DNA of 64,000 nt. Source: Armillaria gallica. Lineage: Eukaryota; Basidiomycota; Agaricomycetes; Agaricales; Physalacriaceae. The position numbers were made by a program, and so were the translations under genes. Position 1 is the stretch's first letter. Each line of letters begins with the position of its first letter. Below are positions 11,101 through 20,934 of the stretch, one piece after another. Location of the stretch: NCBI GenBank assembly GCA_037576215.1, contig JBANDB010000007.1, forward strand, positions 5,115,001 to 5,179,000, written 5' to 3'. The notes beneath the pieces were generated by a model, which was not told the DNA's origin, made no database searches, and was given only the letters and a program-made list of their open reading frames with translations.

Positions 11101-12386
11101 CATCGAGTCGGGTAGTTGAAGAAACACTGAACCCACAGTGAGTCCCATCAGAACGGCTTCGATCCATGACGCCATGATTCCCCGTGGGTCTCTGATAGTC
11201 GACTTCAATGTCCTTGAGACAAGGGTATATACAACTCGAGCGAACGGTACTTTGCGGCAGTCGTGAGTGAATGCTGGTGGATCGGAACTAGAGAGAATTG
11301 TGGGCTTTATACGCGGAAAGCGCACTGCAGACTCTTCCTTCCACACCGCAATGAGCATATTCACGCGAGCCCTGCCGACATCTTCTGCCCCTCTCGTTCG
11401 TGTGTCGATGGCACTAATGTTGATCAAATAATCAGCAGGATTAACATGAGGACGCGGTGGAAACCAACGTTCGAACCACTGCACGGCATCTGTGGCAGGG
11501 CCTGAATATAGCGAATGTCCTTGGGCAAGTAAAGTCACAGCGTCGAGTAAGAGGAAAACCTCTGACCGAGGTTGATGAAGCGTCATGATGATTGTCCGTC
11601 CTTTCTTCGCAAGACTTTTCAGGGTCTTGGCAAGCTGATAAGCACTTGTTGCATCAAGACCAGTTGTTGGCTCGTCCAAGAAGAGGACCGAAGGATTTCC
11701 GAGGAGCCGAACTCCGAGACTCAGACGTCTCCGTTCACCTCCCGAGCACCCTTTCTTTGCCAACCTATCCCCAACTAACGTGTCGGCACAGTCCTTTAGT
11801 CCGAGCTCGAGGATAATCTCCTCGACAAGACTGTGACGTTTCTTATGGCCGATCGAATCGGGGAGACGGAGGTCCGCGGCGTACATAAGCGTCTCACGGA
11901 CAGTTAATGTGGGTAGGAAGACTTCGGTTTGAGTGACGTAGGCGTAACTGAGACTTGAAAAGGAAGGAGAATCATTGTAAAGCAACTGTCCTCGAATGCA
12001 GAGATTTTTCCCTTTCATACGATGGGACAGGATGTTTAGAAAAGTAGTCTTGAAAATATATTTTATGTATTAGCCTTCGCATCTCTTTAGGATCACAGAA
12101 GACGCACCTTTCCGCTACCGCTGTTCCCAATGATACCAGTCAGACTCGAACGAGGGAAGTCAAAATCGATGCTGTTGAGTATCGTCTGAGACTTCAGGCA
12201 TTCCTCGTCCGCAGGGGAGAAATGCTTGAACCAGCCCTTTGCACGGCTAGAATACGCCTGGACGGTGAGTTTGCGAACACTGACGTCTACAGGCGCAACT
12301 GCGGAAAAGGAGAGTTTTCCTCCATCCAGATGACATTTCAAGTCATCTGAAATGCGAGTTGCGTTGTCGATAGAGGCGTTGGACAT
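8157..12386 (-). CDS. Full-size ABCG (PDR/WHITE-type) ABC transporter
   Basis: Membrane exporter with two half-transporter units in NBD-TMD-NBD-TMD order, about 1070 residues. ATG at 12386, stop at 8157-8159. Exon 1 ends in the first Walker A (GNSGSGK), and the intron joins to TTFLNILSHR. NBD1 has the signature CSGGERRRLSLGVRLL and Walker B VLFLDEPTTGLD, with a switch His in TLHQPRSE. TMD1 follows with several hydrophobic helices. NBD2 has Walker A GPSGSGKSS, signature ISGGEKRRVSIAIQVL and Walker B MLDEPTSGLD, with VLHQSSSE. TMD2 is split over small exons (around 9075-8920, 8830-8545 and 8490-8157), ending KYWPFVQ. The layout resembles yeast Yol075c and other doubled ABCG proteins. All ATPase motifs are present. 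It could export a metabolite, perhaps a product of the nearby borosin gene, but the substrate is unknown. Confidence 0.93.
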
Positions 12387-14184
12387 GAGATAGATACGGG
12401 GACAAGGACATCGACTCCTAGAAACTGGACAGATATATTATAGACTCGCAAATGTTAGCCAGTATAATTCGTCTCTAGCGCTTCGATCGGGTGCGGGATC
12501 ATCGAGAATGGACCAGTCAGATTTCGGATGGGACTTGAAAAGTCAATGTTAAGGATCCGTGCCAATAGAGGCTTATCTACAGAGGGGAGGCTTTAGACGC
12601 TAGACCTTTCCCCTAGTAGGGCCAAAGGGTTAGTGTTAGAGTGACAGAGAGATTGCACCAGTCGAAGGCGGAAGAGAATAGGATCAGAGTCGCAGTTCTT
12701 TGAGAACTACGATGCCGTTATCCCCTTTACGAAGATCCTGACGGGCCTTTGCATTTGAGAAACAGCATGACACGGGAGTGTTTGATTCGGAAGAGATAAC
12801 CCTCTTGATAATTTGTGTGCTCCAGAGCTATGCATACAAGGAACGTGGAGCAGTGCAACGAACTTCGATTTTGGAGATGCGGAAAGTGCAAAACAAAAAT
12901 GTATGCCACTGTCTTTAACGAAACCAAATACTACGATTCAAGAGATTCAAACAATCATCTACACAACCATGAACGTAAGAGTTTACCCCGCAAAGACCGT
13001 GTAATGCTCGTAGACTTGAATATTGAGATGTGTGACATCAATTATGCTTGTCCACGTTGACTTATCAACTCCCGACTCGCCTGTCAAGAGTCTGCCTATG
13101 GGATGTCGACTACAATAGCGCTGATCGCCGAAATTGAACACTGATCAAGGCGGCTCTGTTTCTTCGTCTCTTGAGGGACTGCAGTATACTCAGGTTTTCG
13201 GCTGGTGATTTCCTATGACAGAAAAAGAGAGTGCGAGTTTTTCAAATTGCGTCCGGCCCGGTCGCAAATCTGGGAATTTTTTGCACAGCCACTGACAGCC
13301 GTCTTTGACGCTGAAAACCTCTTTGTACGAGTCAATAGTACGTCCCATAACCAGTCAAATCCAAGCACAAGACCCTGCTAAACTACGGCTAGATATTTCT
13401 CCTGTCGAACCCCACTGCAACCCCACTGGTGGCCTCAATCTGAGGTAGCGCCGATCCAATCTGTACGCAATCAAGATACTGGATAGTCTAGTAGCCCTTT
13501 GTGAGAATGCCTATATCTTAAATCAAGGCCAGGTTCATCAATAAAAACCGTGTTACAAGGATCTCCTTACTAGTCAGAGCAGTGAGTATTGATTAAGTTT
13601 CATCAAGTGTTCGGATACTGATCATAGACACATTTATTTGTGATAGATGGTCAGTATAAAGCTGACTTCGGCTCTAAGGGAAAATTCTTTGAATGTTAGA
13701 ACGTCACTGTGCTAGAGGTATACGGCGGTACAGCAAAAAAATCCTTTCGAGCTGAGGAGTAACACGCGTCATCCTTTCTTGGGGCCTTCTCTTCCAAGAT
13801 TCTAGAAGCTAAGGAAGGTGTAACTCGGCCCAGAGCGTAGCGGTTAGGCTCTGGCGCTCCTTTCTACACCTTTGAGTGGGCCACACTGGCACAATACTGA
13901 CAGACCGATATTCACCTACTATAGATGAAGAGCATAATGTCTCGGTAAGGTCGCGTCAACAATTCTTACTTATGTTCTCCAGGCGACTAAAAGCCCCCTC
14001 CGCAACAGACTGAAATTTTACCCTTCGTATGGGCAGCCCAGGCCGGTTCATCGTCATGACTCCATTGCACCTTTGGTACGCAATTAGATCTGCCAATACG
14101 TACGCTCGGCTGCGACGAGCCGGACTTCGTCAAGTCCCCATAAAAGTTGAAGACTCCAAGCCCTCTTCTTCTCCATCCACCATC
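12387..14184. other. Intergenic region between ABC transporter and ALDH genes
   Basis: No gene is supported. From about 13.9 kb onward the sequence resembles the region upstream of the second ALDH gene (about 37.2 kb), which marks the left end of the duplicated module. Confidence 0.45.
14139..14146 (+). promoter_or_regulatory. Putative TATA box of the first ALDH gene
   Basis: CATAAAAG lies about 40 bp before the ALDH start codon. The paralogous gene has TTATAAG at the matching position (about 37.41 kb). Conservation of a TATA-like element at the same distance supports the call, although the transcription start is unknown. Confidence 0.4.
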
Positions 14185-16376
14185 ATGAATCAAGTATTCA
14201 CCTACAAGTTCGACACGCCCACCTTCAAGGGTAGTACTAGAGTTAACACCTGTCTTTTCATCAATGGAAAGTTCATCGACCCCATTGAGGGCGGCTCCAT
14301 TGAGTACGTATTCAGCTGTTGCTATCTTTTGCGAGGTGACTGATATGCTTCGGTTTCAGGGTTACTAACCCAGGTACGACGAACCCAGTCTTTCAACTCA
14401 CACTTATCTACAATGATGCACCTCAGCTACTGGAAAAGTCATCACATCCGTCGCCGGAGGCACCAAGAAAGATGTCGATGTCGCAGTCAAAGCCGCCAAA
14501 GAGGTTAGAAATACTTGTCGAGTTGACTGCATTATCTCACGCCAGTTTACTAGGCGTACAAAAAATCATGGGGCCTCCGATGTCCTGGGGCCCAAAGAGG
14601 ACGTTATCTATCCAAGCTCGCTGACCTTGTTGAACAGAACATCGATGAGATGTCTGCACTAGAAACTCTGAACGTTGGTATGTACGGCTCTCCTTTCCCT
14701 ACAAACTGAACGAACTGCCCATAGGAAAACCGTTCATGGTCGCGAAAAACAACGATCTTACTTCAATGATTGCCGTTCTGAGATACTATGCCGGATGGGC
14801 GGATAAGATTCACGGGAAAGTGATTGAAGTACGATACGGAGCTCTGCCTTGCTCTTTTTTAACACACTTCATCCACTAGACAAATGAACAAAAGTTCAGC
14901 TATACTCGACATGAACCTTACGGCGTTGTGGTATGTTCATCCTTTCGGTTCTTTCCATAGACGTTGATGTATTCGCAGGGCCAAATCGTGCCATGGAACT
15001 TCCCTATGGTAATCCCGATTGCTCACGGCGAATTTAGAACTTCACTCAGTCTTTTTATATATAGCTGATGATGGGGTGGAAGCTCGGTCCTGCGCTTGCC
15101 ACAGGCAATACTATTGTCCTGAAGGTAAATTTGTCCCCGATCCCATTTGATGATTGCCATTGATCATCCTCTAGCCGTCCGAAATCACGCCTTTGACTGC
15201 CCAACGCCTCTGCGACTTCATCATCGAGGCCGGCTTCCCGCCTGGCGTTGTCAACATCGTCAATGGTTACGGTGAGTGTCATTATACTATGTGGTCAATC
15301 GAAAACAATACTGAATGATGCGTAGGCAACACAGTTGGTCAGGCAATCAGTGAACACCTAGACATTTCTAAGGTCGCTTTCACCGGCAGTACCTTGGTGG
15401 GAAGGAAAATCCAGGAAGCGTCAGCCAAGTCGAATTTAAAAGCTGTCACTCTCGAGCTTGGAGGGAAGAGCCCATGCATCATCTTTGACGACGCAAACAT
15501 TGAGCAGGCAGTAAAATGGACTGCTTTGGGTATCTTGTACGTTCATCTGCTATACATACACTGTTTGCCACTGACTAAAATGTTACTCTCAGCGCTAATG
15601 CAGGCCAAATATGCAGCGCTTCTTCTCGAATCCTACTTCAAGAAAGCATTTATGACACATTTGTTGAAAAGTTCACTGAGCTTGCCAAGAGTCTGCAACA
15701 TGTAACCGGCGATCCTTTCGACGCGGATACTAAACACGGGCCTCAGGTTTCTCGGATCCAATTTGATGTACGTTCCTGAATATAGTTAAGCATACATGAA
15801 ACGCACCTGTGAAGTAGCGCGTCATGGAATACCTCGACTCTGCAAGGGAGGAAGGAGCTCAGTTCCATGTCGGTGGAGAGAAACATGGCATGGGGGAGGG
15901 ATTCTTCATCCAGCCGACTATCTTCACCGGCGGGCCCCACATGAAAGCGGTCAAGGAGGAGATTTTCGGACCGGTGGCTGCGCTGATCAAGTTCAGGACT
16001 GAGGAAGGTACCCAAACTTCATAGGCGTCTGGATATCGGGAGAAGTACTGATATTAACCTACAAACTACAGAAGCAATCGAGTTGGCAAACGATACATCT
16101 TATGGTCTGGCTGCCGCCGTCTTCTCAGAGAACTCGAATAGGGCGATCCGGGTGACCCATGCTCTGGAGGCTGGCACTGCCTATGTTAATTGTTACGGCG
16201 ACTTGGAGCCTTCCTTGCCGTTCGGAGGTTACAAGCAATCTGGCAATGGTCGGGAGTCGGGCGAGTATGCGTTGAATATGTGAGTGTCTAGCCATTATTT
16301 GTAGATCCACACTGACATCAGTCGCAGGTACTCGGAAGTCAAGGCTGTGCAAGTCAACATCGGAATGAAGTTATAG
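14185..16376 (+). CDS. Aldehyde dehydrogenase, copy A
   Basis: NAD(P)-dependent aldehyde dehydrogenase of about 500 residues, oxidising aldehydes to acids, probably cytosolic because no targeting signal is seen. About ten short introns interrupt it. Recognisable blocks in order: [47 protein letters not shown], the Rossmann segment [14 protein letters not shown], the active-site Glu in [18 protein letters not shown], the active-site Cys in [12 protein letters not shown] (joined across an intron near 15595), [13 protein letters not shown], and the C-terminal [20 protein letters not shown]. All catalytic residues are present and the frame is open to the stop at 16374-16376. It faces a small secreted protein gene, and the pair is repeated at 37.5-40.5 kb. 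The exact substrate cannot be told from sequence. Confidence 0.93.
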
Positions 16377-16921
16377 GTCAGGAAACATCCTGGGTACTTA
16401 ATATTATGTACTGCCACAACCAAAAAAAATTCGATAAACCATGTTTCTTGCGTGAAATATCACTAATATTACTACAAGATGTGAATTACTACTCGTATAT
16501 CTTGGCTCACGCAGGCTCGATCCCGACTGACTTTCTCGAGCACTTATTGTTATCATTAACCTCAAATTGTCTTAGCATCGTCGCTTTAACGTTCTTCCTT
16601 CGTTGCGATCTACATACCTGAAGGTAGGTACTATCATACTACAAGATAAACACTCGACTCCGCGCTCAATCTTCCTCCTGAGATTCTGGTTAAGCGTGTT
16701 ATTGTTACGAGAAGTTGGGTGTTAGTTAGTACACTGTATACCGTCCTAGTCACAGCCCATGCATTTCTAGACGCTTTTCAATGTTGGCGGTGTCTGGTAA
16801 CCACCCCTTAGGATCTCTGCCTCGCAGATAATAGCATTTCAAAGAATTCTGGGACTATATACATAGGTACGATAGCATTACAAAAAGAAGAAAATGGCAG
16901 AATGTTGTGCCATATAAGAGA
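16377..16921. other. Convergent intergenic region
   Basis: Shared 3' flank between the ALDH gene (+) and the secreted-protein gene (-). It holds both 3' untranslated regions and no gene. The equivalent spacer in the second module (39646-39978) is about 210 bp shorter. Confidence 0.5.
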
Positions 16922-17465
16922 TCAGTTTCCATCATTGCGGCACTGCAAAATTCATCGGTACGTTTCACGGAGTGAAAAAACAATTGCACTTACGCAAACT
17001 TGAACCGCAGTACCGCTGCAAGAGCCCGAGTTAACGTCGCCTCGGCAGGCGTAGCTATGAGGCAGAATGAATCAGATATAAATAACGATCTCGAGAACTG
17101 TACACACTTTTGGCCACCATAATGCAGGGCCGTGATCGTGATAGGCGCCGGAGAGCAGGAGAACAGTGGTTCGTTGCAGACATTGGTGGTAATCGCTCCA
17201 GCTACCTGGTTGCAAGAATCGTCCACCACAGCGTCTAAGATTTCTGCGTCAGTTCAGGAACAAAAGGAAATTCTAAGGTTACTTACAGCCCTCCCTTCCA
17301 GTGCCGACGTCAAATCCGAGGTCCATGATTCCGAAGCTAGGCAGATAAAATCAGTATTGTGTGTAGACAGTCATGATGCTGAGCGCACTTGTAACCGGGA
17401 CAGATAGCTGCAACAGACGAAGCCCAGAAGGCGACACCAACGAAGGTAGCAAGCTTGAATTGCAT
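16922..17465 (-). CDS. Small secreted cysteine-rich protein, copy A
   Basis: Minus-strand gene with five short exons, ATG at 17465 and TGA at 16922-16924, about 115 residues. The N-terminus (MQFKLATFVGVAFWASSVAA) is a clear signal peptide. The mature protein starts near ICPGYNFGIMDLGFDVGTG and contains eight cysteines, arranged as six single ones followed by a terminal CC pair (VQVCCRNDGN). It is about the size of a hydrophobin, but the spacing differs: there is no CC doublet early in the chain. I do not recognise the family. Exon joins are supported because the paralog at 39979-40522 uses the same splice sites and gives almost the same protein. Secreted small Cys-rich proteins of mushrooms are often surface or interaction proteins. 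The role here is unknown. Confidence 0.78.
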
Positions 17466-17612
17466 CTACGTCTGGTTAATAGCCGCACTACTGATCAAAG
17501 TAGGTGAGACCACTGACTTTGAGATGGTAAAAAATCGAGAAAAGTTGTAAGTGTAGGAAGAGAGGTAGTGCTGCTGACTGCTGCTGCTTTGAAATCCTCT
17601 TTTCGAAGCGAC

Positions 17613-17618
17613 TTTATA
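17613..17618 (-). promoter_or_regulatory. Putative TATA box of secreted-protein gene A
   Basis: TATAAA on the minus strand about 150 bp upstream of the start codon. The same element occurs at the equivalent place in copy B (about 40669-40676), within a generally conserved upstream block. Confidence 0.4.
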
Positions 17619-17629
17619 CGCCCAGATGC

Positions 17630-18490
17630 TTAGCCACGGGTAAAATTGGTTTCATACCTGAGCTGAGTTTCCAAAGAATTTACGGTATCCTGATGCTGTT
17701 CGACGTCCGAAACATGTTTCGATAATTCTTCCACAAGTACAACCCTGTACAAGCACCACAGTGGAGCCGTATTATAGTAATGATGTACTCGAAGCAGTCG
17801 CACGAGATCAGTACATATTGCAATGCATATATCAAGCCCCACAGAATGAGGCACTGAGAAGCAGTGTTCCGCTGTTCGCGAATCAAAAGAGGCAGACCGT
17901 GTGAGAATTGACACAGAAAAGAGTCGCAGGACCAACACGGGGTGAAATGGCACGGAGCGTTCGAGCTTGCACAAGGCTGTTGTCCTGATTCTCCGAAGAA
18001 AATGCGTCATTCGAGGTTTAATCTCTGGGCTCCGCAGTACTGGTTTATCCTGTAGCCATAGGTACGAGTGAAGACACGTGCATTACGCGTAGTTTTCCAC
18101 CAGGCATAGTTGGGATCTGATTCTTACCAGTACCAACTTGAGGGAAGTATGCAATTCGGAGAACCCTTCCAATGACTGCAGTCGCCAAAGTACTACTGGA
18201 CCATCCAAGGAAACAGTAAAGAGTTGGAGCAAGACGTCTGTTGTCCAAACTTACTTAACGGGGATGTCGAAGATGGTTGAGAGCCGGAAAATGCCGTAAT
18301 CTTAAAGCTGAAGGCTCGGACATGTGACTTCAACACGACTTGGCCACAGTGCCAGTCAGTCACCTCATATCCTTGCCCATTGTGGCTTGTTCTTTTGCTT
18401 TGGATATCAAGTCCACCACCCCCAGACGTGACTGCTCCCCGCAACACACGCCTCCGATCAGGCATCCCGCGCCGGAACAGGGGTCTCAAT
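17630..18490. other. Duplicated upstream flank of the secreted-protein gene
   Basis: No gene is supported. The first roughly 500 bp match the region 40.68-41.15 kb with scattered changes, so the module duplication extends past the promoter of the secreted-protein gene. Confidence 0.5.
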
Positions 18491-18548
18491 CACAGGCAAC
18501 CTTAACACCTATCGGTTTCACGGACGATGCCCTCGACGTCGAAACTGG

Positions 18549-18970
18549 GTGCAATTGGCTTGGGGACTGAGCAAAGATGATGTCAAGAAAGTCTTTGCGT
18601 TGACCACTGGCTGGAGAGTCAAAAAGTCTGCGATGGATAAATACATTGCAACCCTCGCCAACTCGAAGAAGTGGGAGCCCGATCTGTACCCGCATTTCAA
18701 GGATATTTGCGATGACATTATCGACCGTCTGTCGGAGTTGGAGAACTTGCCGGACCAACTCAGTCACAGGATTGGACCATAGCATGGCAAAAGGGATGCC
18801 CAGCTCGTCAACGGGGCAAAGAGAGGCGTTAGAAAGCCTGACTTGCTTTACCTGTACTTCTTCCACGTTGGCCTGTATGAAGGGGATTCGTAACCTTTGG
18901 GGTCTGACGGTATTTCCCATGGAGATAGAACAGTCGAAGAAAAGACCAGGCTATAACGAGGAACGGGAAG
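18549..18970 (+). pseudogene. Fragment of an unassigned fungal protein gene
   Basis: A plus-strand open stretch reads LAWGLSKDDVKKVFALTTGW and continues through LYPHFKDICDDIIDRLSELE to a stop at 18780-18782. In another frame the sequence goes on with KRGVRKPDLLYLYFFHVGLY before meeting further stops. The change of frame indicates decay. The helical segment followed by a KPDLLYLY strand is reminiscent of the N-terminal region of large basidiomycete kinase-like (FunK1-type) families, but I would not assign it without a search. Its 3' end runs directly into a displaced ALDH fragment at 19016. Confidence 0.45.
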
Positions 18971-19015
18971 AAGACACTCTTGGAGAAATGCGCCCTCTAC
19001 CTGCCGAGTTGACTG

Positions 19016-19542
19016 CGCAGTCTCACGCCAGTTTACTAGGCGTACAAAAAATCATGGGGCCACCGATGTCCTGGGGCCCAAAGAGGACGTTATCTATCCA
19101 AGCTCGCTGACCTTGTTGAGCAGAACATTGTTGAGATGTCTGCACTAGAAACTCTAAACGTTGATATGTACGGTTCTCCTTTCCCAGGAACCTACATAGT
19201 ACAAGCTGAACGAAATGCCGATAGGAAAACCATTTTTTAGACTCGAACCAGTCCCTTTGTGACTCGATGATAGTCGATCGACTATCATCAAGTTTCGGGA
19301 GGGACTGGTTCGAGTCTAACCATTTATGGTCGTGAAAAACAACGATCTTACTTCAATGATTGCCGTTCTGAGATACTATGCCGGATGGGCGGACAAGATT
19401 CATGGGAAGGTGACTGAAGTATGATATCGAGCTCTGCCTTATTCTTTCCGTAGACATTGATGTATTTCGCAGGGCCAAATTGTGCCATAGAACTTCCCTA
19501 TGGTAATCCCGATTGCTCACGGCGAATTTAGAACTTCACTCA
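19016..19542 (+). pseudogene. Third, internally deleted ALDH copy
   Basis: Sequence from CTCACGCCAGTTTACTAGGC onward matches copy A (from about 14537 to about 15048), including intron sequence, and is closer to copy A than to copy B. It covers the exon reading [17 protein letters not shown] and the following exon with [20 protein letters not shown]. The exon encoding the TRHEPYGVV part is missing. The coding frame is also interrupted by an 83-bp foldback element at 19237-19319. The 5' and 3' parts of the gene are absent, so it cannot encode an enzyme. It was probably made by a local duplication from copy A. Confidence 0.9.
19237..19319. mobile_element. Small foldback (MITE-like) element with target-site duplication
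   Basis: Perfect 20-bp terminal arms TTAGACTCGAACCAGTCCCT at 19237-19256 and the reverse complement at 19300-19319 flank a second perfect 24-bp palindrome at 19266-19289 (GATGATAGTCGA and its mirror). CCATTT occurs immediately outside on both sides (19230-19235, with one extra T, and 19320-19325). The ALDH copies without the insert read straight through here, so this is a true insertion with a 6-bp, possibly 8-bp, target-site duplication. It carries no coding capacity. Confidence 0.85.
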
Positions 19543-19575
19543 GTGATAATCTCGATGAACCTCGAAGGGCAACTG
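19543..19575 (-). pseudogene. Scrap of the F-box gene 5' end
   Basis: The bases after the ALDH fragment (GATAATCTCGATGAACCTCG...) match the start-codon region of the F-box gene at about 20655-20689. Only about 33 bp are preserved, on the minus strand like the intact gene. It marks a chimeric junction. Confidence 0.6.
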
Positions 19576-19807
19576 GATTGTACAGTAGATAATCATGGTC
19601 CGTTGAAATTGTCGCTACAGCGTACTTGTATTTGTCGTCATGCCCGGACGCCCAATTTCGCTAATATATCCGTCTCGACTACGGTGCCGTGTTTCACGGT
19701 AAAATTTCCCCCACGCATTCGCGACCCTCGAAACCCTTGTTTTCCACAGCAGGGTCTCCACATGGGAAGCTCAACATCTGCCCAGTTGTACCAGAACAGA
19801 TCATGAA

Positions 19808-20689
19808 TTAGAGAAAAAAATATCTTGACATCTGATCGCAATGATTAGTTGAACGCGGAAAATCAAAGGAGGCATGTCTCTCACTTCGAGTCACAGGTGG
19901 TCTTGCCGCCTTCCAGAATCGATGGTTGATACCCCATAGATCTTTGAATTCTTCTTTGCAATAGGAGCGATAACGAAAATGACGGGCACCGTCTGAGCAC
20001 GTCGAGCCTTCTGCTGCAGACATATGGGATTCTATACTGATTATGGACCTTACTAGCGTCCAGCTGGACTGATGCATATCGCGGAGCAAATCAATAAGGA
20101 AGGATGGCCACCTCTCCTCGAGTTTATGGGGATCGACTTCATCGACATCCGGAGGATCATCGATGGTGATGCACCAACCTACGGGGAGCACACTAAATCG
20201 TATTTTTGCTTGATCAAGTTTTATGGAGACCTGAGTTCGGATGAATTGGTCATCCACCCCCCGAGGCCTGTATAGAATGCCTGCAAGGAGCTCGATTTCG
20301 AGGTGGATGTACTGGATGTTAAGAAAACATTTGCGGATGCCAACGAAATTGCACATGTGGCAAAACATTATGTATGAGAACATGGCTGGGTCGTTATTCA
20401 AGTTTGATTCGATGAGATCAACATGACAGGTGATGGTGCGAGTAGATTTGGAGAGAAAAGGACGGTAGATGGAAGAATTTTTGGAGCGGATGATAGAGCT
20501 GAGGTAGAATAGGTATCCGACAGATGGGACGTATATGTCTCGGGATGTGATACTGGCATAGACATCCCTCCAGAGGCTGCAGATACGGGGGCATCCAGTC
20601 ATGAAGGTCATACGGTCAGCAGATGGATGTTCAGAATACCAAAAGTCGGAGATGATAATCTCGACGAGCTCGAAGGGCAGCTGAGCCAT
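19808..20689 (-). CDS. F-box-type protein
   Basis: Single-exon frame of 293 codons with ATG at 20689. The N-terminus MAQLPFELVEIIISDFW, followed by CSLWRDVYASITSRDIYV, is the pattern of basidiomycete F-box proteins: LP-x-E/D at the start of the first helix and a W-R-x-V-like core. The rest has no leucine-rich repeat or WD40 repeat that I can see. F-box proteins act as substrate adaptors of SCF ubiquitin ligases, and agaricomycetes carry large, fast-changing families of them. It ends in a Lys/Arg- and His-rich tail. Length is shorter than the usual 400-600 residues, so the C-terminal part may be lost or the gene may continue through an unseen intron. Confidence 0.68.
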   Translation of the reverse strand: MAQLPFELVEIIISDFWYSEHPSADRMTFMTGCPRICSLWRDVYASITSRDIYVPSVGYLFYLSSIIRSKNSSIYRPFLSKSTRTITCHVDLIESNLNNDPAMFSYIMFCHMCNFVGIRKCFLNIQYIHLEIELLAGILYRPRGVDDQFIRTQVSIKLDQAKIRFSVLPVGWCITIDDPPDVDEVDPHKLEERWPSFLIDLLRDMHQSSWTLVRSIISIESHMSAAEGSTCSDGARHFRYRSYCKEEFKDLWGINHRFWKAARPPVTRSERHASFDFPRSTNHCDQMSRYFFL

Positions 20690-20934
20690 CGTCGGTGTCA
20701 GGAAAGAGCGGAGAAGAAGAGAATTTCAACGTTTCGGTGTGTCTCGGTAGAATTCAAGACACGGGGGGAAATAAGCTATTCCTACAGAGGGATGGTGGTC
20801 ACTGATGTTCTTTTTGTAAATTATATGAAAGAACAAATGATATGTATTACCCAGAAGGCAATTGACTGGATGAAGTGTAGTTAGTTTTTGAGTGGAGAAT
20901 TACTACCTAGTAAATGTGCAATACGTGAATTACC

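Noticed and set aside
18486..18920. Minus-strand frame of 144 codons
   Set aside because: It overlaps the plus-strand fragment with the KPDLLYLY segment, which has the more protein-like pattern. No motif or splice support on the minus strand.
19638..19841. Minus-strand frame ending near the F-box gene
   Set aside because: Short, no motif, and lies in the rearranged segment downstream of the F-box stop codon.
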